Shown here one piece after another: positions 27,005-36,201 of a stretch of 64,000 bases of DNA; position 1 is the first letter of the stretch; every line of letters begins with the position of its first letter. The notes beneath the pieces are model-generated. The model did no database searches, was not told the origin of the DNA, and saw only the letters and a program-made list of their open reading frames with translations. Origin of the DNA: Phormidium tanganyikae FI6-MK23. GTDB taxonomy: Bacteria; Cyanobacteriota; Cyanobacteriia; Leptolyngbyales; Leptolyngbyaceae. The stretch is from positions 62,001 through 126,000 of the forward strand of contig JAHHHU010000008.1 in assembly GCA_019359175.1 (NCBI GenBank). Direction: 5' to 3'. A program made the position numbers and the translations under genes.

Positions 27005-27522
27005 CGAACGACAACTTTTCGACGGCTCCGGATCAAAAAGATCCGGCGTTTTCTTGGCATATCTGAAGCGAGAATATCCCGCATTTCTTGCCAGAAGGGA
27101 CGATCCGACTGATGCAGATCGACCAGTACGATCGCGACGCTAAACAACAAAATGGCAGTACCCGCCACGAACAGCGCCATCGATCCGGTAACAAGCCATT
27201 CAGCACTAAAAACCGTCCGAATTGCCAATGCAAACGTGCTTGAAACAAACAAAATAAAGGCATAATACATCACTAAAATGCCGTTGTTTGCAGATTTTAC
27301 GCGCTGTTGCAAATAGCGAATCTGCTTCTGGAGCATTAACAAGCGATTCGATTGATCAAAGCGATCGAGGCTCTGGAAATATTCAACATTGGTGATTTGC
27401 AAGCGATTCTCGATCACGCTTCGTCGCAGCAGTAGCCCACCCAATACAAACGCACAGGCAAGCAACATCAGCACCGAATTAAGAATCAGTTGAATCAGTT
27501 GGGTCGTGTCATCTATACTCAT
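27001..27522 (-). CDS. DUF2721 membrane protein
   Basis: A 173-residue protein with an N-terminal helix (LIQLILNSVLMLLACAFVLGGLLL), a charged cytoplasmic stretch (residues ~35-80, FDQSNRLLMLQKQIRYLQQRVK), two further helices (ILVMYYAFILFVSSTFALAI and LFVAGTAILLFSVAIVLV) and a basic tail (RKRRIFLIRSRRK). This is the DUF2721 layout. ATG at 27522 follows GAGACGG and begins MSIDDTTQLIQLI; the longer frame from 27561 is less likely. Function unknown. Confidence 0.82.
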   Translation of the reverse strand: MSIDDTTQLIQLILNSVLMLLACAFVLGGLLLRRSVIENRLQITNVEYFQSLDRFDQSNRLLMLQKQIRYLQQRVKSANNGILVMYYAFILFVSSTFALAIRTVFSAEWLVTGSMALFVAGTAILLFSVAIVLVDLHQSDRPFWQEMRDILASDMPRKRRIFLIRSRRKVVVR

Positions 27523-27566
27523 GCCGTCTCTGATACTCTCTAACGACAAAAAGGATAGCACAGAAT

Positions 27567-27586
27567 TTTAGTACCAGCGTACTAAA
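27567..27586. promoter_or_regulatory. Inverted repeat TTTAGTAC-N4-GTACTAAA
   Basis: A perfect 8-bp inverted repeat lies between the map stop and the DUF2721 start, 45 bases upstream of the latter. It could be an operator for DUF2721 or a weak map terminator; there is no strong T run. Confidence 0.35.
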
Positions 27587-27616
27587 TTATAAAACATCCT
27601 GATAGAAAACTGGAAA

Positions 27617-28432
27617 CTAAGGAAGCGTCAGGATTTCTACGCCTTCTTCAGTCACAGCAACGGTATGCTCGAACTGAGCAGAGAGTTTCTTATCTTTCGT
27701 AATCACTGTCCAACGATCGCTTAAAAATTTCAAATCATACGTGCCTTCGTTTAGCATTGGCTCGATCGTAAATACCATTCCAGAACGTAACTTTACACCT
27801 GTGCCGCGTTTCCCAAAGTGCGGAATCTGCGGTTCTGTGTGAAACACTCGCCCCACGCCGTGTCCGACCATATCACGCACGACAGAAAATCCATTCGCCT
27901 CAGCATATTCCTGAATCGCCGCGCCAATATCTCCCACTCTCGCACCCGGTTTCACTGCTGCAATCCCGCGCATCATCGCTTCTTTTGTCACTTCAACTAG
28001 ATTTCGAGCAGTCTCGGAAGGATTACCCACTAGAAACATTCGAGAAGTATCTCCGTGATAACCATCAAGAATCGGAGTGACATCAATATTGAGAATATCG
28101 CCATCTTTAAGAATGTGCTTTGAGCTAGGAATACCGTGACAAACGACTTCATTCACGCTCGTGCAAATCGAACCAGGATACGGCGGATGATTGGGAGGGG
28201 CATAGCCTAAAGTTGCGCTGATCGCACCGTGGGATTTCATCCAGCGATCGGCTTCGTCATTGAGGTTTTGGGTGTTAACTCCAGGTTGAACTAAAGGTTC
28301 GAGGTAGTCTAATAGCTGTGCTGCAAACTTCCCAACGGTACGCATTTTGTCGAGTTCTCGCACTGAAAGTAGGACAATTCCGCGAGGTTGGGTAGCAGGT
28401 TTCGCGATCGATAACAAATTTTGCAGATTCAT
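27617..28432 (-). CDS. map: Methionine aminopeptidase type I
   Basis: Map removes the initiator methionine from nascent proteins. The 271-residue enzyme carries the dinuclear metal ligands: two aspartates in LNIDVTPILDGYHGDTSRMF, the histidine in GHGVGRVFHTEP, and glutamates in FTIEPMLNEG and QFEHTVAV. Substrate histidine is in SHGAISATLGY. The N-terminal ~20 residues (MNLQNLLSIAKPATQPRG) extend beyond the minimal type Ia core. It is divergent from an RHH-protein gene across a region with iterated GCTAG boxes. Confidence 0.95.
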   Translation of the reverse strand: MNLQNLLSIAKPATQPRGIVLLSVRELDKMRTVGKFAAQLLDYLEPLVQPGVNTQNLNDEADRWMKSHGAISATLGYAPPNHPPYPGSICTSVNEVVCHGIPSSKHILKDGDILNIDVTPILDGYHGDTSRMFLVGNPSETARNLVEVTKEAMMRGIAAVKPGARVGDIGAAIQEYAEANGFSVVRDMVGHGVGRVFHTEPQIPHFGKRGTGVKLRSGMVFTIEPMLNEGTYDLKFLSDRWTVITKDKKLSAQFEHTVAVTEEGVEILTLP

Positions 28433-28443
28433 AACATTTTATT

Positions 28444-28488
28444 GCTAGCACAGCATAGGCTAGCATAACACAAGCTAGGCTATTAACG
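28444..28488. promoter_or_regulatory. Three GCTAG boxes at exact 15-bp spacing
   Basis: GCTAG starts at 28444, 28459 and 28474, between divergent map and the RHH gene; the first two copies extend to GCTAGCA. A TATGCT at 28490 is a possible -10 for the RHH gene. Iterated short boxes are the usual target of ribbon-helix-helix regulators, so autoregulation is a reasonable inference. Confidence 0.45.
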
Positions 28489-28526
28489 GTATGCTATGAA
28501 AAACCAAGCGATAGAACTCACTTCTT

Positions 28527-28715
28527 ATGGGCGGTAAAACAGATTTAGAGCGAGTGGTTGCCTATGTTCCTTTTGAGTGGAAAAAGGAACTGGAAACTTG
28601 GGCGCAAACGGATGAACGCTCTGTCTCATGGTTGGTTTCAAAGCTAATTGAGAAAGCATTACAAGAGCGACGAGAGCAGCAAAGCACTACAGAGGTCGTG
28701 AACGTTCCGAGATGA
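28527..28715 (+). CDS. Ribbon-helix-helix (CopG-like) protein
   Basis: A 62-residue protein with one beta strand (ERVVAYVPFEWKKELETWA) followed by two helices (ERSVSWLVSKLIEKALQERR), the RHH layout of antitoxins and plasmid-type regulators. RHH dimers bind short repeated DNA boxes, and such boxes lie just upstream. It is followed by a HicB-like gene on the same strand. No recognisable toxin is adjacent, so a toxin-antitoxin role is unproven. Confidence 0.65.
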   Translation: MGGKTDLERVVAYVPFEWKKELETWAQTDERSVSWLVSKLIEKALQERREQQSTTEVVNVPR

Positions 28716-28749
28716 TTTATGATTGACGGAGTTGCGTCAGCTTTATTCT

Positions 28750-29061
28750 ATGGTTTTATCAACCCCTCAGCTTCAGAATCTAACGCTGCATCTTGTAATT
28801 GAGAAAACTGATGCGGGACAATCAAGAGCGAGAGTTTTGGAATTACCGGATTGTGTTGTGGAAGCGGCAACCGATGAACAAGCGATCGAGCAATTGCAGG
28901 CAGTAGTATCTGCTTATTTTGCAGAAGTAAAAGTGATGCCGCTCGAAGTCGCGATCAATAACGAGGCGAGTCGAGAGAATCCGTGGATTGAATTTATTGG
29001 AATGTACGAAGGGGATGCCGACTTTGCTGAAATTGCAAGAGAACTGCGCTCACCCTACTAG
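28750..29061 (+). CDS. HicB-like small protein
   Basis: A 103-residue protein with a HicB-type fold: LHLVIEKTDAGQSRARVLELPDCVVEAATDEQAIEQLQAVV matches the partial RNase H-like antitoxin core, and PWIEFIGMYEGDADFAEIARELR closes it. ATG at 28750 is chosen; an in-frame TTG at 28723 would add nine residues. No HicA toxin frame is adjacent. In cyanobacteria, solo HicB-like genes are common. It follows the RHH gene by 34 bases and precedes lnt by 11. Confidence 0.65.
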   Translation: MVLSTPQLQNLTLHLVIEKTDAGQSRARVLELPDCVVEAATDEQAIEQLQAVVSAYFAEVKVMPLEVAINNEASRENPWIEFIGMYEGDADFAEIARELRSPY

Positions 29062-29072
29062 GATGAGTTCAA

Positions 29073-30557
29073 ATGAAGTGGAATACAAGCTTAACGATCG
29101 CAATTCTCAGTGCTTTTCTGATGGGGCTTGCCACTGCGCCGATTAGCATTTGGTGGCTGGCTTGGGTGGCATTGGCTCCGTTGTGGGTGATGACGGTTAA
29201 AACACGATCGATGAAACCTGCGATCGTGTGGGGCATCGTGTATCACGGGTTTGCGCTGCATTGGATCACGGGGCTGCATCCGCTGATGTGGTTGGGAATG
29301 TCGTGGATTACGAGTGTATCTGTTGTAGCGTTTGCGTGGGCGTTTATTACGCTATGGGGAGCTGTCTGTACGGGCGTTTGGGCGTGGGTGCTGGCGCGAG
29401 TTCCGGGAAATGCGATCGCGCGAGTGATCACAGGCACAGCGTTGTGGTGTGGGTTGGAATGGATGCGGCAGTGGAGCGCGTTGGATTGGACGACGCTAGC
29501 TTATACGCAGAGTCCACATAACTTGATTGTGCTGCACTTGGGGCGAATTTCTGGAGTGTTGACGGTGACAGCGGCGATCGTGGCAGTGAATGGATTGATC
29601 GCGGAAGCGTGGTTAGCCAGAAGTAAGCGGTTGATCGGAAGTGCTATTACGCTTTTCGTCATTCTGCATTTGATCGGATTTGGATTGTTTCAAAGCTCGA
29701 TCGTGCAATCTTCTGAAGCGAAGTTAACCGCAGGAATCGTTCAAGGAAATATTCCAACACGAGAGAAGCTGTTTTCAGAAGGATTGAAACAGGCATTGAA
29801 TAGGTATTCGTCGGGATATCGATCGCTCGCGGATCAAGGAGCGGATTTTGTGGTGACTCCAGAAGGTGCTTTGCCGTTTTTGTGGCAGGGTGAGAATTTG
29901 CGAAATGCTGTCAATCAAGCGATCGTAGAAAAGCGAGTGTTGGCATTGCTCGGAACATTTGTGCCAGAAGGAACGCGATATACACAGAGTCTGATCGCAG
30001 TCGCGCCGGATGGAAGTACGATCGCGCGTTACAACAAGATTAAATTAGTTCCTTTAGGCGAATACTTGCCGTTTGAAAAGTTACTGGGCGGATTGATTGG
30101 GCGATTGTCTCCGATTCAATCTTTCTTAGTTCCAGGCGATTTTAAGCAACAGTTTGAAGCGCCTTTCGGACGAATTGCGATCGGAATTTGTTTTGATTCT
30201 GCATTCTCTGAAGTGTTTCGCAAACAAGTTGCAAATGATGCACAGTTCTTAATTACAGCATCGAATTTAGATCCGTATAGCACTGTTTTGATGGCACAAC
30301 ATGAGGCGCATGATGTGATTCGCGCGATCGAGACAGATCGCTGGGCAGTTCGGGTCACGAATACAGGATATTCGGGAATTGTTGATCCTCATGGTCGGGT
30401 GAAATGGCGATCGCAGAATAATCAATATGTAATTCATGCAGATACAATCTATCGCCAACAAACCCAAACGCTTTACGTGAAATGGGGCAATTGGCTGACA
30501 CCAATATTGTTAGGAATGAGTGCCGTTCTGTTCTTCATAAGTCGCAACCAGCGGTAG
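29073..30557 (+). CDS. lnt: Apolipoprotein N-acyltransferase
   Basis: Lnt adds the third acyl chain to the N-terminal cysteine of lipoproteins in the cytoplasmic membrane. The 494-residue protein has N-terminal membrane helices (to ~residue 210) and a nitrilase-like domain with the catalytic triad: glutamate in VVTPEGALPF, lysine in YNKIKLVPLGEYLPFEK and cysteine in RIAIGICFDSAFSE. A final helix anchors the C-terminus. Its last 48 bases overlap the 3' end of the convergent bestrophin gene. Confidence 0.93.
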   Translation: MKWNTSLTIAILSAFLMGLATAPISIWWLAWVALAPLWVMTVKTRSMKPAIVWGIVYHGFALHWITGLHPLMWLGMSWITSVSVVAFAWAFITLWGAVCTGVWAWVLARVPGNAIARVITGTALWCGLEWMRQWSALDWTTLAYTQSPHNLIVLHLGRISGVLTVTAAIVAVNGLIAEAWLARSKRLIGSAITLFVILHLIGFGLFQSSIVQSSEAKLTAGIVQGNIPTREKLFSEGLKQALNRYSSGYRSLADQGADFVVTPEGALPFLWQGENLRNAVNQAIVEKRVLALLGTFVPEGTRYTQSLIAVAPDGSTIARYNKIKLVPLGEYLPFEKLLGGLIGRLSPIQSFLVPGDFKQQFEAPFGRIAIGICFDSAFSEVFRKQVANDAQFLITASNLDPYSTVLMAQHEAHDVIRAIETDRWAVRVTNTGYSGIVDPHGRVKWRSQNNQYVIHADTIYRQQTQTLYVKWGNWLTPILLGMSAVLFFISRNQR

Positions 30558-31490
30558 ATCTTGAGGATGATTACTCGGTCTAAGTTCGGTTAGATCTCGG
30601 ATGTTTTTTAACATTGTTTCGCAAATTGCATCGAGTGGTAAATCATTCGGATCGCGTCCAAATGGATTCTCGATTTCAATCCCGATCGCTTCAATTCCAA
30701 ATAGCGTAAAGCTAATCAACACAACAACAGGAGGTGTCCACCAGCCTAAATTTTCAACCATTTGAAACGGCAAAGATAGACAGTACAACAGAATCAATTG
30801 TTTGAGATGAATCGCATAAGCGATCGGCATCGGAGTTTTCAGAATTCGCTCACACGCACCCAAACAATCCACTAATCCATTGAGTAGGTTCTGCATCTCT
30901 GTAAGCTGATGAATTTTGATGCGATCGCGCTGATGCTGTAGCTGCAAATAATCGCCAATCCAAAAAGCAACTCTCAGCGGCGAATTCTGAACGCCTTGCA
31001 ATCTGGCAAAGTGATCCGGTTGAATTAATGATTTGATTTCGCTTCCTAATGGCTCTTGTCGCAAATGACATTTCATCGCTACAGAAAAAGCCACTAATAA
31101 ATGCAACGCTTCAACTTTATCGGCTCGATCTCGCTCTGTTACTTCAGAAATTGCAACCCAAATTTGTCTCGCCAAATTGCGAGTATCATTCACTAATTTT
31201 CCCCAAGCTTTTCGACCTTCCCAAAAGCGATCGTAAGCCGTATTCGTGCGAAAGACTAAGAGCAAACCCAGCACAATATTGGGAATTAAACTTGCTAACG
31301 CAGGCATCGAAACGGGATGACCATGGACAAATGCGATCGTAATCAACAGCCCAAACACACCGCAAAAGAGAGATCGAGGTAACACTTGCGGCACCACCGA
31401 GCCTTTGATTTGCAGGGCAGTCTGTAGCCAGCGTCTTTTTTCGGAACTCATAAAGCGCGATCGCAGTGCAACCGCTTCATGATATTGCAC
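30510..31490 (-). CDS. Bestrophin family ion channel
   Basis: A 326-residue bestrophin/YneE membrane protein, related to anion channels (thylakoid VCCN-type in plants). Family signatures are RGSV-like IKGSVVPQVLPRSLFCG, NIVLGLLLVFRTNTAYDRFWEGRKAWGKLVNDTRNLARQ and FGIEAIGIEIENPFGRDPNDLPLD near the end. The 31490 start is GTG; ATG at 31451 (MSSEKRRWLQTALQ) is a credible alternative, and neither has a clear Shine-Dalgarno. It overlaps lnt tail to tail. Confidence 0.88.
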   Translation of the reverse strand: MQYHEAVALRSRFMSSEKRRWLQTALQIKGSVVPQVLPRSLFCGVFGLLITIAFVHGHPVSMPALASLIPNIVLGLLLVFRTNTAYDRFWEGRKAWGKLVNDTRNLARQIWVAISEVTERDRADKVEALHLLVAFSVAMKCHLRQEPLGSEIKSLIQPDHFARLQGVQNSPLRVAFWIGDYLQLQHQRDRIKIHQLTEMQNLLNGLVDCLGACERILKTPMPIAYAIHLKQLILLYCLSLPFQMVENLGWWTPPVVVLISFTLFGIEAIGIEIENPFGRDPNDLPLDAICETMLKNIRDLTELRPSNHPQDLPLVATYEEQNGTHS

Positions 31491-31607
31491 CCATCGACAA
31501 ATGTTAAGAATTTTGTGGCTCTCTCTATGGAAGCGTTTGCAAACATTTCATCGAAGTGAATGCAACATTGCAACATAATAAGGATTGGAGCACTCGTGAG
31601 GTACGTT

Positions 31608-31823
31608 ATGCCCGTCAAAAAAGGCGAAATGGTTCGTGTAATCCGCGAAAAACTTGAAAATAGTGTTGAAGCAAAAGCGAGTGATTCTCGCTTCCCCAGC
31701 TATATCTTTGAAACGCAAGGCGAAGTGGTCGATCTCAAAGGCGATTATGCCTTCGTCAAATTCGGCAAAGTTCCCACTCCAAACATCTGGCTGAGACAAG
31801 ATCAGCTTGAATCCTTTAAGTAG
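31608..31823 (+). CDS. ndhO: NDH-1 subunit O
   Basis: A 71-residue peripheral subunit of the photosynthetic NDH-1 complex, which carries cyclic electron flow and respiration. The sequence [19 protein letters not shown], then [22 protein letters not shown] and [13 protein letters not shown], is the family pattern. The frame is open upstream to 31560, but the ATG at 31608 gives the canonical length. It is monocistronic, divergent from the bestrophin gene. Confidence 0.94.
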   Translation: MPVKKGEMVRVIREKLENSVEAKASDSRFPSYIFETQGEVVDLKGDYAFVKFGKVPTPNIWLRQDQLESFK

Positions 31824-31912
31824 GCTGAAATCTTAAAGAATCCCAATCTCGCCGCTGGTTGGTCGATCGTCAACGCTAAACTGGAGCGATCGCAAAAACT
31901 GGCGGCAATTTT

Positions 31913-32875
31913 ATGGTTTCTTCAACTTGCACCCCATTTCGCGTTTCTGTGATCGGTGCCGGAAATGTCGGCAGCGCACTGGCACAACGGGTCGCTGAGA
32001 AGAATTTAGCCGATGTCGTTCTGCTGGATGTGATTGCAGGTCGCCCACAAGGGTTAGCGCTCGATCTGATGGAAGCAAGAGGAGTCGAACGCCACGATCG
32101 ACAGATCATCGGAACCACGGACTACGCGGATACGGCTCGATCAGATGTGATTGTGATTACCGCTGGAATTCCTCGCAAGCCTGGAATGAGCCGCGATGAT
32201 TTGTTACTCACCAATGCCAAGATCGCGCGCGAAACGGTACAAAATGCGATCGCTCATTCTCCCCAAGCAGTTCTGATTGTCGTTACAAATCCGCTGGATG
32301 TGATGACTCATTTAGCATGGCAGGCAAGTGGTCTACCGCCTCGACAAGTGATGGGAATGGCAGGCGTTCTCGACTCGGCGCGATTTCAGACCTTTATTGC
32401 AATGGAGATGAATGTTTCGATCGCAGATATCAGTGCGACGGTTTTGGGTGGACATGGCGATTTGATGGTTCCACTGCCGCGCTATTCGACGGTGAGCGGG
32501 ATTCCCATTACTGAATTGCTGCCTGAAGAAACGATCGCGCGATTGATCGATCGCACTCGCAATGGCGGCGCAGAAATTGTTGAACTCATGCAAACCGGGA
32601 GTGCTTTCTATGCGCCCGCTTCATCTACTTGTGCAATGGTCGAAGCGATTTTGTACAACAAATCCCGACTGTTACCGATCGCGGCTTATCTGCAAGGCGA
32701 ATACGGGCTGAATGATGTGTTTATCGGTGTGCCTTGCCGATTGGATTGTCAGGGAATTGCAACTATTTTGGAACTAAACTTAACCGATGTGGAACGAAAC
32801 GCGCTTCACACTTCAGCCACATCGGTACGGCAAAATGTCGATCGCGCAAATCAGCTTTTAGCGGCTACAGTATAG
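31913..32875 (+). CDS. mdh: Malate dehydrogenase (LDH-like type)
   Basis: A 320-residue NAD-dependent malate dehydrogenase converting malate and oxaloacetate. It has the Rossmann start VIGAGNVGSALAQRVAE, the substrate loop PGMSRDDLL in which arginine replaces the lactate-specific glutamine, VTNPLDVMTHLAW, GVLDSARF and the catalytic histidine in VLGGHGDLMVPLPRYSTVSG. It starts 90 bases after ndhO; the spacing suggests its own promoter. The C-terminal motif is standard. Confidence 0.94.
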   Translation: MVSSTCTPFRVSVIGAGNVGSALAQRVAEKNLADVVLLDVIAGRPQGLALDLMEARGVERHDRQIIGTTDYADTARSDVIVITAGIPRKPGMSRDDLLLTNAKIARETVQNAIAHSPQAVLIVVTNPLDVMTHLAWQASGLPPRQVMGMAGVLDSARFQTFIAMEMNVSIADISATVLGGHGDLMVPLPRYSTVSGIPITELLPEETIARLIDRTRNGGAEIVELMQTGSAFYAPASSTCAMVEAILYNKSRLLPIAAYLQGEYGLNDVFIGVPCRLDCQGIATILELNLTDVERNALHTSATSVRQNVDRANQLLAATV

Positions 32876-32976
32876 GCGATTCTAAAACTCCCCCGTAGAA
32901 AGAGACGATTTAGCCAAAAATTAGGCAGACTGTTTTTCATGGAGTTTTGTACCTGTGTTGCCTTAGGGAACTGACC

Positions 32977-33645
32977 ATGAATCGACGCTGGCTAGAGGGT
33001 TTGGTGGGTCTGATTTGTTTTGCAACGGTAGGATATACGATGTCGATCGTCGCGGCGACTCCTGAAGAAATGATTCGTCGTCCCTTCACCTGTCCAGGGC
33101 AATCGGAAGCTGAGGCAAAAGAGTTCCAAGTTCTCACGGTGCGAAAGTGGAAGGAGGGCGTAGTGGCGCTATATCGCGGAAGTTGTGACAGAGATCGACC
33201 CACAATGCAGTCGAAAGATTCCATGTCTCAGCCGATGTTGAGTTATCGAGTCGTTAAGCGCAACGGTATGGAATGGAACCTGCTCAGTACAGGTCGCTAT
33301 TTCACCGAGCAGTCTAAGACCAAGAACGCTTCTAAGAAACTGATCGAATACAGTGTCGGACGCACGAACATCGCAAACATCAAAGGCAAAGAGAGTCACA
33401 CCGTCTTTTATGGTGAGCTACTGTCTCCAACGGTGGCGGCGGTAGAAGTGACGTTTAACAATGGGAAAGTGCTGCGGGATAGTGGGTTAGATGGAATGCT
33501 GCTGCTTGTGGCTCCGGGAGCGACGGGAATCTGTGATGTGAGAGCCTTGGGCGTTGATAACCAAATCTTGCAGCGTGACGAGCTGATTCCGACAAGTGCG
33601 ATCGCAGTCAATAACACCTGTCAACCGATTTCTGGACAACTCTAG
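32977..33645 (+). CDS. Exported protein of unknown function
   Basis: A 222-residue protein with an N-terminal hydrophobic signal (LEGLVGLICFATVGYTMSIVAA-TP). The mature part is beta-rich with few cysteines (FTCPG, GSCDRDR, ICDVRAL, NTCQP), possibly two disulfides in the periplasm. No domain is recognised. The longer frame from 32947 lacks a good start; ATG at 32977 is chosen. It sits alone between mdh and a tRNA gene. Confidence 0.62.
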   Translation: MNRRWLEGLVGLICFATVGYTMSIVAATPEEMIRRPFTCPGQSEAEAKEFQVLTVRKWKEGVVALYRGSCDRDRPTMQSKDSMSQPMLSYRVVKRNGMEWNLLSTGRYFTEQSKTKNASKKLIEYSVGRTNIANIKGKESHTVFYGELLSPTVAAVEVTFNNGKVLRDSGLDGMLLLVAPGATGICDVRALGVDNQILQRDELIPTSAIAVNNTCQPISGQL

Positions 33646-33739
33646 CGGGCGCGAATTGATTAAACTTTCTCTATGAATCTTCTTCGATCGATAAGTAGAT
33701 TGATTAAGAATCCCCGTAGATTCTACATCTAATCACGTC

Positions 33740-33777
33740 AATTAAAAGTGGGCTGCTCTCCGCAGAAAGCAACCCAC
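33740..33777 (-). terminator. Terminator of tRNA-Leu
   Basis: GTGGG/CCCAC and TGCT/AGCA pair with one mismatch; read on minus the stem is followed by TTTTAATT. It lies 20 bases past the tRNA 3' end. Confidence 0.75.
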
Positions 33778-33797
33778 CAGTATCATCTTTGTGAAGA

Positions 33798-33881
33798 TGC
33801 GGAACCCGGGACTTGAACCCGGAAGTCCTTGCGAACACTAGAACCTGAATCTAGCGCGTCTACCAATTCCGCCAGTCCCGC
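33798..33881 (-). tRNA. tRNA-Leu (CAG)
   Basis: An 84-base cloverleaf: acceptor stem GCGGGAC pairs with GTTCCGC (one G-U), followed by discriminator A. The D arm includes GGTAGACGC, the anticodon stem CTAGA/TCTAG encloses loop TTCAGGT, giving anticodon CAG, and the T arm contains GGGTTCAAGTCCC. A long variable arm (GTGTTCGCAAGGACTT) marks a class II tRNA. CCA is not encoded. It reads the CUG codon. Confidence 0.96.
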
Positions 33882-34074
33882 ATAGCGAACTTATTTAAGT
33901 GTCGCGATCTCTGATTGTTACGTACCTGGTGAGAAATGTCAATCCCTCGCGCGATTTAGATTAAGATGCGCGCTCGCAGAACATCCCCCTTGCTTTAAAG
34001 TGCTGTTTACTACAACGCTGGACAATCGCCAACTTTCCGGTAGAATCTAAACCAAATTTGAAGTAATTGTAGAT

Positions 34075-35457
34075 ATGCCGACTCAGGAGGACAAACCCAT
34101 TACTCTCGCGCCCAGCTTGTCTAATTCCCATTCTTCACCCGAAGAGAGCCATTCTGTCCTTCACGTCTGGGGCAAGCAACCCCTGAGTGGGCAAGTCACC
34201 ATCAGCGGAGCGAAAAACTCTGCGCTCGTCCTGATGGCGGGATCAATTTTATGCTCAGGTACTTGTCGATTGCGTAACGTTCCTTCGCTGCTCGATATCA
34301 CCCGGATCGGTGAGATTCTGTCGGCGTTGGGCGTAAAAGTTTCTCACAGCCAAGGAATTCTCGATCTCGATGCGTCTGAGATTACGCAGTCGAGAGCGCC
34401 TTATGACTTGGTGAGCCAACTGAGAGCCAGCTTCTTTGTCACAGGCCCCTTGCTGGCACGACTAGGAGTGGCACAGGTTCCTTTACCGGGTGGATGTTCG
34501 ATCGGCGATCGACCTGTGGATTTGCACGTCAAAGGACTGCAAGCCCTCGGAGCTGAGGTAATCATCGAACACGGAGTCGTGAAGGCGCATATTCGCGGCA
34601 ATCGGAAGCGGTTGACTGGAGCGCGAATCTATCTCGACTTTCCGAGCGTTGGGGCAACCGAAAACATCATGATGGCGGCAACCCTAGCAGAAGGGGAAAC
34701 GATCATCGAGAACGCGGCTCAGGAACCGGAAGTCGTTGATTTGGCAAATTTCTGTCGGGCAATGGGCGCACAAATCAAGGGCGCTGGCACGAATCGGATT
34801 GTAATCAACGGTGTGCCACAGTTGCATGAAGTGGATTATTCAGTCGTTCCCGATCGCGTTGAAGCCGGAACCTTCTTGCTGGCGGGTGCGATTACTCGAT
34901 CGGAGATTAGCTTGTTTCCGGTTGTGCCGGATCATTTGAGTGCTGTGATCGCGAAGTTGAGCGAAATTGGCGTTCGAGTCGCGATCGATGCTCCGGATCG
35001 AGTGCGCGTGCTTCCGGCGGGTTCGTTCCGAGGTACGGATATCGAAACTCTGCCTTTCCCCGGATTTCCAACGGATCTGCAAGCGCCGTTTATGTCATTG
35101 ATGACTTTGGCGGAAGGCGATAGCATGATTACGGAAACGCTGTTTGAGAATCGACTCCAACACGTTGCAGAATTGAACCGAATGGGGGCAGATATTCGCT
35201 TGAAGGGCAATATCGCGATCGTTCGGGGTGTGCCTCAGTTATCGGGTGCACCTGTCCAAGGAACCGATTTACGCGCATCAGCGGCGTTAGTAATTGCAGG
35301 ATTAGCGGCGGATGGCATGACCACAGTGCGAGGGTTGAATCACCTCGATCGCGGTTATGACAACATTGAAGCGAAGCTGCGCGGATTGGGGGCGAAGATT
35401 CAACGCGCTCAAGAGGACGTGGTTACGGTGGCTCCACTGGAGTCGAATCCGGTCTAG
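34075..35457 (+). CDS. murA: UDP-N-acetylglucosamine 1-carboxyvinyltransferase
   Basis: MurA carries out the first committed step of peptidoglycan synthesis, transferring enolpyruvate from PEP to UDP-GlcNAc. The 460-residue protein shows [17 protein letters not shown], the loop [25 protein letters not shown] with catalytic Cys 141 (the residue fosfomycin attacks), and the C-terminal [19 protein letters not shown] and RIRDTRASAAL-like [18 protein letters not shown] ~26-residue hydrophilic N-terminal extension precedes the core. It is monocistronic, downstream of a divergent tRNA. Confidence 0.95.
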   Translation: MPTQEDKPITLAPSLSNSHSSPEESHSVLHVWGKQPLSGQVTISGAKNSALVLMAGSILCSGTCRLRNVPSLLDITRIGEILSALGVKVSHSQGILDLDASEITQSRAPYDLVSQLRASFFVTGPLLARLGVAQVPLPGGCSIGDRPVDLHVKGLQALGAEVIIEHGVVKAHIRGNRKRLTGARIYLDFPSVGATENIMMAATLAEGETIIENAAQEPEVVDLANFCRAMGAQIKGAGTNRIVINGVPQLHEVDYSVVPDRVEAGTFLLAGAITRSEISLFPVVPDHLSAVIAKLSEIGVRVAIDAPDRVRVLPAGSFRGTDIETLPFPGFPTDLQAPFMSLMTLAEGDSMITETLFENRLQHVAELNRMGADIRLKGNIAIVRGVPQLSGAPVQGTDLRASAALVIAGLAADGMTTVRGLNHLDRGYDNIEAKLRGLGAKIQRAQEDVVTVAPLESNPV

Positions 35458-35647
35458 TGTGAGCGGATGGGGAGACGGGCAGTGATCCTTGTCTTCCCAA
35501 GCGATTTGGATGTCGATCGTGGAAGATTTTTGATGTGCATCCCTATTTGAGAAAGTGAATTTTGGTTTGAACCTTTACGATCGCACTTCAGTCTAAGGGT
35601 AGGAAGCTGATTTGTTGGCTTTCAACTGTCCCATTTTGACTGACAAG

Positions 35648-36088
35648 ATGAAAAAATTCTCTCTGATCCTTCCTGGTGCAATCGCGCTTTTAATGGTGGC
35701 AACACCGTTTGCCGTTCAAGCTCGTCCCTCCGGTTTGTTAGCGCAGCAGACGCAGCAACAACCCAAACGAGTTCGAGCAAACAAACTCAACTTGACGGAC
35801 ACCCAAAAGCAGCAAGCGAAAGCGATTCAAGAACAAACCCGCAATGAAATCGTAAGTCAAGTCCTGACGCAAGCACAGCGCAATCAGTACAATGCAGCAG
35901 TGCAGCAGGGTCAAAAAGGATCATGGCGATCGCTGAATTTGACGGATGCTCAAAAAACTGAGATTCGCAACCGGATGCAGGCATCACGCCAACGGGTTGA
36001 ACGCGAGGTGTTGACGCAAGCACAGCGCGATCAAATGCAGCAATTCCGCAACCAGCAAGGACAACGCAGAAGCCGTCCGGGTGCGTAG
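35648..36088 (+). CDS. Exported Spy/CpxP-like repeat protein
   Basis: A 146-residue protein with a signal peptide (FSLILPGAIALLMVATPFAVQA-RP), then a Q- and R-rich helical region. Two related helical segments, NLTDTQKQQAKAIQEQTRNE and NLTDAQKTEIRNRMQASRQR, each end in VLTQAQR(N/D)Q. The LT-x-x-Q pattern resembles periplasmic chaperones of the Spy/CpxP type. ATG at 35648 is preferred to the upstream frame opening at 35612. It has its own terminator. Confidence 0.68.
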   Translation: MKKFSLILPGAIALLMVATPFAVQARPSGLLAQQTQQQPKRVRANKLNLTDTQKQQAKAIQEQTRNEIVSQVLTQAQRNQYNAAVQQGQKGSWRSLNLTDAQKTEIRNRMQASRQRVEREVLTQAQRDQMQQFRNQQGQRRSRPGA

Positions 36089-36122
36089 TTCAAGTTCCTC
36101 ATCACCATAAGAGTTCATCGAG

Positions 36123-36147
36123 GGCATCCGATTGGATGCCTTTTCTT
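36123..36147 (+). terminator. Rho-independent terminator
   Basis: GGCATCC-GATT-GGATGCC forms a perfect 7-bp stem followed by TTTTCTT, 35 bases after the stop of the Spy-like gene. Confidence 0.88.
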
Positions 36148-36201
36148 ATAGAAAAGCGATCGCAAAACCACGATCACTCTTTCCTAATTCTGGTTCATTT
36201 C

